Source of the DNA: Imbricaverruca yamaguchii
Taxonomy: Eukaryota; Arthropoda; Thecostraca; Neoverrucidae
Direction: 5' to 3'
DNA: 64,000 bases
Assembly: GCA_034440575.1 (NCBI GenBank)
Contig: JAOTOL010001218.1
Location: 261,001 to 325,000, forward strand
Shown in pieces: positions 57,600 through 64,000 of this stretch (position 1 is the stretch's first letter; every line of letters begins with the position of its first letter). The notes below the pieces were generated by a model, which worked only from the letters and a program-made list of their open reading frames with translations, did not search any database and was not told where the DNA came from. The position numbers and the translations under genes were made by a program.

Positions 57600-58618
57600 C
57601 TGAAAACCTGTTGTCGTTTAGCTGTCCTACACCTTGACTTGTCTAGGTATAGACCAACGTGTGATTATCCAAACTGAAGGGAATCATTCAGATTTACCTT
57701 ATCTAACCTTTGAACGCTTTTATGCATTTCAATTATATCATCCCTTAATCTCCTATACATGAGTGAATGCATATCCGATACCGTCAGCCTTTCTCCATAT
57801 TCTAAGCTACCTAATCCACTGATGAGTCTAGTCGTTTTGCGCTACACTCTTTTGAGCATATGTATATATATATATATATATGTGTATATATCTTTTGGAG
57901 TAAGGGATCCAGTCCTGTGCAGAATATTCCAAGTTGGATTGCACATTGGCTAAAAGTACAGCTTCTCATGATCTCCTTGCACATGTACCTCACACTCATA
58001 TTAATTATTCCAATCATTCGAATTGCCCTGTTACTAACTGAGGTACACTGTTTTTGCTGCGTTAAGGTCATTTGAAACTAGCACACCTAAGTATCTTGCT
58101 TTACAAAAATGTCATTAATTTCTCTACCTCCCATTGCATTTATGAAAGTCTCGCCTCCAGACACCAGATGCATTACATTACACATTTCATTGATGGAACA
58201 CGTATGCCATTGCTCTGCCGCATTTTTGGATCCTTCAAATCTAGGTGAATATTTCTACATTGGTTACTATTGCTAGCCACCCCTAGCAGCTTCATGTCAT
58301 CAGCAAATTTGAACACCCGGTTCCTCAACCCCATCTCAATGTTGTTCGCAAAGATGACAAAGAAAAGTGCCATAAAATAGCCCCATTTGGCATTGCACTC
58401 AGAACATCCCTACATTCAGGTATACATCCATTTAACATTGCCTCTGTATCCGTGACATTAAGTATGCTTCAATCGAACAACTTTTCATCAATCCGATTCT
58501 GCTTTAGTTGATGTATTAAACGCCCGTGTCGAAATATATAAAAAGATTTGCTAAAGTCTAATTGCACAATACCTATCCTGCTTTGGCTGTCTACTTCTCG
58601 GGCTACATACTCAATTCA
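57600..58618 (-). mobile_element. Older CR1-like LINE, 3' part, split by nested insertion
   Basis: Minus strand. RT core begins at the right edge (VDSQSRIGIVQLDFSKSF near 58550-58600), followed by FVIFANNIEMGLRNRVFKFA with the FADD active site near 58300. The decayed C-terminal region is NRAIRMIGIINMSV near 58020. Its upstream half continues at 61123 on the other side of the younger CR1. Much more diverged than the 21040 and 58619 copies. The 3' end is approximate. Confidence 0.75.
57859..57892. repeat. TA microsatellite
   Basis: TATATATA run with two TG interruptions inside the older CR1. Confidence 0.9.
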
Positions 58619-60990
58619 AGAAACTTTAAGAGGAAGTGCCTTATTCTCGGTGACTTTAATCTAAAAGGTTATGAAAATGCTGGTGTTGGCTCCCATCATG
58701 CAAAATGTTCAGGAAATGCCTTGAAGAGGACCTGTTCTTACACCAGTTTGTATCGGAACCTACCAGGCATGGTTCATTCTTGGACCTTGTATTCTCGGAT
58801 TTAAGTGACTTGGTTCAAGACTTGACTGTAGGCGAAACTCTGGGAAAAGTGACCATAACATAGTTAGATTCAAGGCACATGTAGGAGAAACTATCAAGGA
58901 TAATTTGGTAAAGGTTCCAAATTTCAACAAAGCAGACTTTAACGGCATGAGAGCGGCTTTAAGTGCCATCAGATGGGAAGAAGAATTCTCCAATTTAAAT
59001 GCCTGTGAAATGTGGGAAAAGTTCAAATCTTACTTAAAGGAAACTCAGATTAGACATGTCCCCCAAAAGCAAAGACGCAAAAGAAGGGTAGGAAAGCCAG
59101 CATGGCTTACACCAGACGTGATAAAAGCAATTAGGGCTAAGAAAACTGCATTTAGAGTTTTTAAAGAAGCCTCAAATGTCATTAATCTAAAGGCGTATCG
59201 AAAAGCTAGAGACACTGTGAAGCAAAAAACCAGAGCAGCAAAGCGAGCAAAGGAACTGGATTTAGCTAGAAACTGTAATGGGGACAGTAAAAAGTTCTTT
59301 AGTTTCTACAAGCTGAGTAAAGTTTCTAACACAATTGGTCCACTGGAAGTAAACGGGACTACATTGGGTGAGGATAGTGAGATGGTTGAGGAGCTGAGCA
59401 AGCAGTTCAAATCAGTGTTTACATTGGAAGATATGACCAATCTGCCGACCGTACACCAAAGTTCAGATACATGGGATCTGACAAATGATGTTGATTTCAT
59501 TGGTAGTGATGTTGTTTACAATCATATCAGGAAAATAAAGCCAAATAAGGCAGCAGGACCTGATGACATTTATGCTAGGGTGTTGCGGGAAACTGAAAAG
59601 GAACTGGCATTTCCACTTAGTATAATATTTTGTAGATCAGTTTCACATAATGAAATTCCAACCGATTGGAAAAGGGCAAATGTAGTTCCTATTTTCAAGA
59701 AAGGAGAAAGAGGGAAAGTTGAAAACTATAGGCCAATAAGTCTCACATCCCTAGTCTGCAAGGTACTCGAATCAATTATCAAGGATAGAATAGTTAGTTA
59801 TCTGGAAGGTAGCAGATTGATTCAAGATACTCAACATGGATTTAGAAAGGACGATCGTGTCTCACAAACCTCTTGGACTTTTTGAACTTCGCCACAGAAC
59901 AATTTGATCAGGGAAATCAGGTTGATGTAGCATATCTTGACTTTAGTAAGGCCTTTGACAAGGTACCCCATAAACGGTTAATGATACAGCTTCAGTCCCA
60001 TGGTATTGCAGGTAGCATCTTAAAATGGATAGAGTTGTGGCTTTCAGATAGACAGCAAAGAGTGATGCTAAATGGTACAAAGTCATCATGGCAAAATGTT
60101 CTTAGTGGAGTCCCCCAGGGGTCAGTACTAGGGCCATTACTGTTCATTATATTTGTAAATAACATTGAAAGTGGCCTAAGCAGTAAAGTTTTGAAATTTG
60201 CAGATGATTTGAAGGTCTTTAGGGCAATAACAGGTCAGGATGAGCATATCTCGCTGCAAAAGACTTAGACGAACTTGTGAAGTGGTCCGAAGAATGGCAA
60301 ATGAAATTTAACTTTGATAAGTGCAAAATCATGCATGTAGGTAAGCAGCATATGAAGGCTCCATACTTGATGGGTGGCCAAGTGCTATCAGTGACTCAAC
60401 AGGAGAAGGATTTAGGTGTTACTCTAAACACAAAATTGGGGGCATCAGAACAGACCAAGGAAGCCAGGAAGAAGGCACTGAGAATGCTCGGGGCAATAAA
60501 TAGGAATGTATCATACGAAGTGAGGAAGTGATCAGGAAGCTTTACTGTGCATACGTCAGGCCACATTTGGAATACTGCATCCAAGCTTGGTCTCCTAGCT
60601 ATGAAAAGATTGTTGGCTTTTGAGAGAGTACAAGAGGGCTACAAAATGGTTAATGGCATAAGCAACCTGGCATATGAGGAAAGATTGAAGAAATTGAATA
60701 TGTTTTCACTTAGATATAGAAGGCTGAGAGGAGATCTCATCGGGTCTTTAAATTTGTCAATGGTCTGGAGAGGGGATACCTTGGGGAAATGTTTGAATTT
60801 AACAGAAATGATGCAATTAGAGGTCATAAATTCAAAATTAAAATTAACCACAGCAGAACAAGGTTAAGGCAAACTTTCTTCACCAACAGGGTAGTGGAAC
60901 ACTGGAACCAGCTGCCAGAAAACATCGTCAGTAGCAGAACATTGAACATCTTTAAAAACAGCATAGACAATCATTATAAGAATGAGGGCT
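58619..60990 (+). pseudogene. CR1 ORF2 (endonuclease fragment, RT, C-terminus), broken
   Basis: From LILGDFN, through PAWLTPDVIKAIRAKKTAF, IRKIKPNKAAGPDDIYARVL, KRANVVPIFKKGERG and RPISLTSLVCKVLE to QHGFRKDD. A one-base loss in an A run near 59850 shifts the frame (the paralogue at 22300 has the longer run). VDVAYLDFSKAFDKVPHKR and LKFADDLKVF (intact FADD) follow. Further single-base losses near 60258 and 60512 shift it again, before the C-terminal FFTNRVVEHWNQLPENIVSS. Function in life: target-primed reverse transcription. Confidence 0.85.
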
Positions 60991-61122
60991 TGCTTTTCAG
61001 TATTACAGGGAGGGCTGATTGGCAGATTTGGTGGGCAACTGGTTCAGTGTACAGAGTGCAACCAGAAGGGCCCTTGTGGCTCAGAGTTGCACTGATCTTT
61101 ATGTCTTTATGTCTTTATGTCT
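58619..61122 (+). mobile_element. Young CR1-like LINE nested in the older CR1
   Basis: A 2504-bp, 5'-truncated CR1 flanked by AATTCA at 58613-58618 and 61123-61128. It starts inside the endonuclease (LILGDFN at 58640-58660) and runs through the complete RT to three TTTATGTC repeats at the 3' end. Deleting it with one AATTCA rejoins the older minus-strand CR1 exactly in register. It is highly similar to 21040-22480. Confidence 0.9.
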
Positions 61123-61620
61123 AATTCACTCCAGTTGGTTCGTTAAACATGGTCTCCCATATCGAAATTCATGTCCAGCATCCCTTACAAGATGATGCCT
61201 ATGTAAATGAGTGAACATTCTCTTTCACCAGTTTTTTTCCCAGGTACCTCGCAAACAAATGAGGTCAGACTGACTGACCTTTGGTTTCCTTCACACATCA
61301 TACTTCCCGTCTTGAAAATTGGTACTACATTTGCATTTCGCCAATCTTCAAGTACTTTCAAATACTCCATAGATCGTCTGAAAAAATGATGCCTAGGGGA
61401 AACACTAACGATATAGAACATTCGACTAAGATCCTGGCATGTATATTATCCGGTCTAGCAGCTTTATTAGGATTTATATTCTTCACTTGTTTTTCTATAT
61501 CTTCTGTAGTTATCTTAAAATTGTCCAACCTATCACCTGCATGAATGGGTGTATGCATGAATAGGTTGATTGGGGTGTGATCATGTACTTTTCTAGGATC
61601 TGTTCTAGATAGGCTTAACC
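61123..61620 (-). mobile_element. Older CR1-like LINE, upstream half of the split copy
   Basis: Minus strand: ITTEDIEKQVKNINPNKAAR then PDNIHARIL, WRNANVVPIFKTGS, SVSLTSFVCEVPGKK and finally HEFRYGRPCLTNQLE at the junction. These are RT blocks immediately upstream of those at 57600-58618. The left limit, near 61620, is approximate. Confidence 0.8.
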
Positions 61621-63608
61621 CTTAGTGGCCTAATAAGTGCCTTTGGCTGAGCACTTTATGATTTTATGACTTTTAGTGTGTGCGCGAAGAATATAGTTAC
61701 AATTTATGAGACTCTGTCTCCATACAATGTGACGCGAAGTGCATTTATGAAAGTCAGCTTGCCTTCCGACGTCAATGCCACTGTCACTTACAGTGATATA
61801 TGTCGCATATTGTTACTTTGCGTATTTCCTTCGGAAACTACTTTTCACCATAGCCGGCCGGCCGCCGGCGGCGACGCCTGCGGCCCGCGGCCTGTCCCTG
61901 ATCGCCCGTTATTTATAATGTGGCGGGGCGCGGAACCATACCCTGAATGCTAATGGTCCCCAAACGCCAAGGTTACAGGCAGATTTTCAGATTTGAAACG
62001 ATGAGTAATGTGCCTGAAATGAGGTCCGCCACACAGGAGTTGAGGCCGACAGGTTTTCTCTATATTGTTTAAGGACATTACGTTTATAGGCGTTGAATGG
62101 AGAGAATGCATCTACAACCGTGAATTTCTCCTATACCAATTTGGCGTGGCAGAGCGGATGTTGCTTAGTGTTGTTGAAGGGTGGAACTTTACTTTTTGTC
62201 GTGCCACTGCCTGGCGGTCCTTAGGATACTCTAGGCAGCAACCGTCGGCACTTGACGTGCATCAAGCTATGCCAGAACCTCAATAATGCCGGAAAACTTC
62301 ATACAAAAGACAAAAATGACAGGGTTGGATATCTGTCAAAGTAGTTGAGAATGGAATCAGAAAGCAGATGATGTTATGCCGGTTTATTTGAGACCATTGG
62401 AAACTATTTCGCTAATGTAGACCATCCGATATACAATTTAACACGTGCCCTGGAGGGGGGGGGGGGCGAAATCCGCCCACCCCTCCGGTTCTTCGAAGAT
62501 AACTCCAGGTTTTACCCGCCGATATACGCCATTGTTTGTGTACCTGCTTGGAAATGACAGGCGCATTGTTTAAAGCAAGAAAAATGAAAATCAGTCGAAC
62601 ATTTTTCAAGTTACCGGCCGTTAAAGTAAAAATAATTCGCAGCGCCAGACCACTAAAATCGGCGCTGATGCGCTTCCCGTAAATTGGGAAAAGGGAAGTG
62701 CTCTTGACAACACTAGCGACTTGTTTGATGCATATTGTTATGCTATATAATTTAAATGTCATGTTATGTCGCCGAGGTCAAGTCAGGTCAAATTCATGAC
62801 AGGTTAATGGAACCAAACTTGACAGGGTTGATGATGTCAAAATGTAGCACGTTCAATTTTCGTTTATTTGAGAACATTGGAAATTGTCAGCACATCACAC
62901 AGAAGATGTATCACGCGTTTTTATTAGACGATGTGTAGTGGCCAATTATTCCCATTTCACTGGGAAAATTGACAGGGTGGAATGATTTGATAATAGCACG
63001 AACATAACATCACAAGAGAGCTTGTTTCAATGTTGTTCAAATTTGACCATTGGCAATTACTTACACCGTCTCTAGAAACTAGAATATAGCATCAATCATG
63101 GCAAGCCCAATCTGGTGGTGTTCCTTCAAAAACCTACCACCAGAGCGACGCCACTGGTACTATGTCCGCTCTTGACGCCTAACGTGGGCAAGTTTGGGCG
63201 AAAGAAAATGCGAGACGACTGTTGAAATCAGTTTGACCTTTGACTTTTAAAATGAATTCGATCACTCAACTTTCTGATGACGCATACGCCATGTTGAATA
63301 AAGCCTATTTCATGGCAATTGAAACGGTAGCAACCGAACGTGACGCCGTCGAATAACTCGAGCTAAATTTTGGTCTCGGGGTTTGATCTTGACATGTTCC
63401 GGATTGAAAAGTTTTTTGAGGGTTCACCATGAGGTATCGCTTGATACCAGATTTGGTGAGGTTTGGGCGAAAACGAAAAATGCGACGTGATCGAAGAAGC
63501 CGGTTTGCGTTGGACTGGACATTGACCATTAAAGTGGTTGTGTGATACCTACCTTGTTGCTTCTGGCGTGCCCAGTACAAGCACAAGCAGCTGCGGCAAT
63601 TGGTTTGA
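61621..63608. other. Gene-free stretch upstream of the peroxiredoxin exon
   Basis: No supported gene. A GC-rich patch lies at 61855-61930 and a G run at ~62455. No repeat with clear ends. Confidence 0.45.
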
Positions 63609-63720
63609 ACAAACATTAACATTGTATACGAATGCGATTACGTCTCTGGCTAACTCGTCGCTAAATGCGAATACGAATACGATGCTCACTTGACGTACGT
63701 GGTTAAGGCTGCCTCAGGTA
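63609..63720. repeat. Dispersed repeat with GAATACGAATAC motif, copy 2
   Basis: Shares ACTCGTCGCT, GCGAATACGAATAC and CACTTGAC blocks with 12478-12585. It sits 140-250 bases upstream of the peroxiredoxin start codon. Confidence 0.5.
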
Positions 63721-63823
63721 CCACTCCATGGTTTTGCTCGGGTCCTGCGAGACATCGATGACAACCCAGGTTGCTTGAGCAGCTGACCATTTTGCCGACG
63801 AATCCAAGGTCCCTCTTTTCGCA

Positions 63824-63829
63824 TATAAA
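63824..63829 (+). promoter_or_regulatory. Possible TATA box of the peroxiredoxin gene
   Basis: TATAAA 32 bases before the ATG. If functional, the 5' UTR would be only a few bases, so the real promoter may be elsewhere. Weak. Confidence 0.3.
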
Positions 63830-63860
63830 TGAGAGTCGGATGTTCACAGCAGAACCCGGC

Positions 63861-63946
63861 ATGGTGCTTCTAGGAGAAGTGTTCCCAAACTTCGAAGCAG
63901 ACTCTACCGAGGGACTCATGAAGTTTCACGACTGGCACAGTGGATC
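63861..63946 (+). CDS. PRDX6: First coding exon of a 1-Cys peroxiredoxin (PRDX6-like), partial
   Basis: ATG 63861 opens MVLLGEVFPNFEADSTEGLM followed by KFHDWHSGS, and a donor GTAAGT follows after two bases of a Ser codon. The pattern L-LG-V-PNFEA-(S/T)T-G---FHD is the N-terminal beta-strand region of PRDX6-type peroxiredoxins, whose next segment normally carries the catalytic PVCTTE cysteine; that part lies beyond the window. The enzyme reduces peroxides in the cytosol. Only 28 codons are visible, so the assignment rests on this short match. Confidence 0.75.
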
Positions 63947-64000
63947 GTAAGTATTCTGCGCCTTTCCAGGGGACATGAGGCCAGCGACTGAAACGCGGGC

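Overview
The window reads as repeat-dense DNA from an animal nuclear genome, most likely an arthropod (crustacean or chelicerate; I cannot name the species). Exons are GC-rich and have GT/AG borders. They sit in AT-richer introns packed with non-LTR retrotransposons (I-like and CR1-like), DNA transposons with terminal inverted repeats (TIRs) and minisatellites. There is no bacterial gene organisation. I see two host genes: a nearly complete F-box/WD40 ubiquitin-ligase receptor of the FBXW7/archipelago family (eight exons, 35442-46625, plus strand) and the first coding exon of a 1-Cys peroxiredoxin (PRDX6-like, 63861-63946, running off the window).

Layout. 716-10324 is one full-length but dead I-like LINE flanked by a 12-bp target-site duplication (TSD). 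It was later split by a 3.1-kb DNA transposon (2166-5249) with ~110-bp TIRs, a 4-bp TSD and a broken DDE-type transposase on the minus strand. 10.9-12.1 kb is a diverged 21-bp satellite. 12.8-24.8 kb holds an I-like 3' fragment, a piggyBac-like TTAA element, a second transposase copy, three non-autonomous hAT-like elements with 8-bp duplications (two built on 21-bp internal repeats) and a 5'-truncated CR1. 25-34.5 kb is AT-rich and almost empty apart from a CR1 tail and a tRNA-derived SINE. A 67-bp x 6 minisatellite (34583-34973) precedes the FBXW7-like gene, whose introns carry a 30-bp minisatellite and many tiny insertions. 47.6-48.8 kb is the 5' end of a second I-like element. 51.65-53.76 kb is the same kind of 21-bp satellite as at 11 kb, in the opposite orientation. 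57.6-61.6 kb is a CR1 nested inside an older, oppositely oriented CR1.

The most striking signal is a set of about eight insertions of only 25-67 bp, clustered at 40.1-50.6 kb, nearly all flanked by 8-14-bp target-site duplications. Each consists of little more than the 3'-terminal stem-loop and short A/C-rich tail of the I-like LINE. tRNA-derived SINEs in the window end in a related tail, and the stem shows compensatory changes. This looks like a retroposition system acting on a ~50-nt RNA recognition element, effectively a tail-only retroposon. A second candidate novelty is that the FBXW7-like gene appears to begin with two exons encoding a helix-hairpin-helix module, phase-compatible with the acidic exon, the F-box and the eight-bladed WD40 propeller.

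How the parts relate. The FBXW7-like protein would act as the substrate receptor of an SCF ubiquitin ligase and the peroxiredoxin in antioxidant defence; nothing links them except position. The retrotransposons form a dependency series: an autonomous I-like LINE supplies the enzyme, and SINEs and tail-only insertions carry its recognition hairpin. All coordinates and comparisons were made by eye; exon borders are splice-site predictions without transcript evidence.
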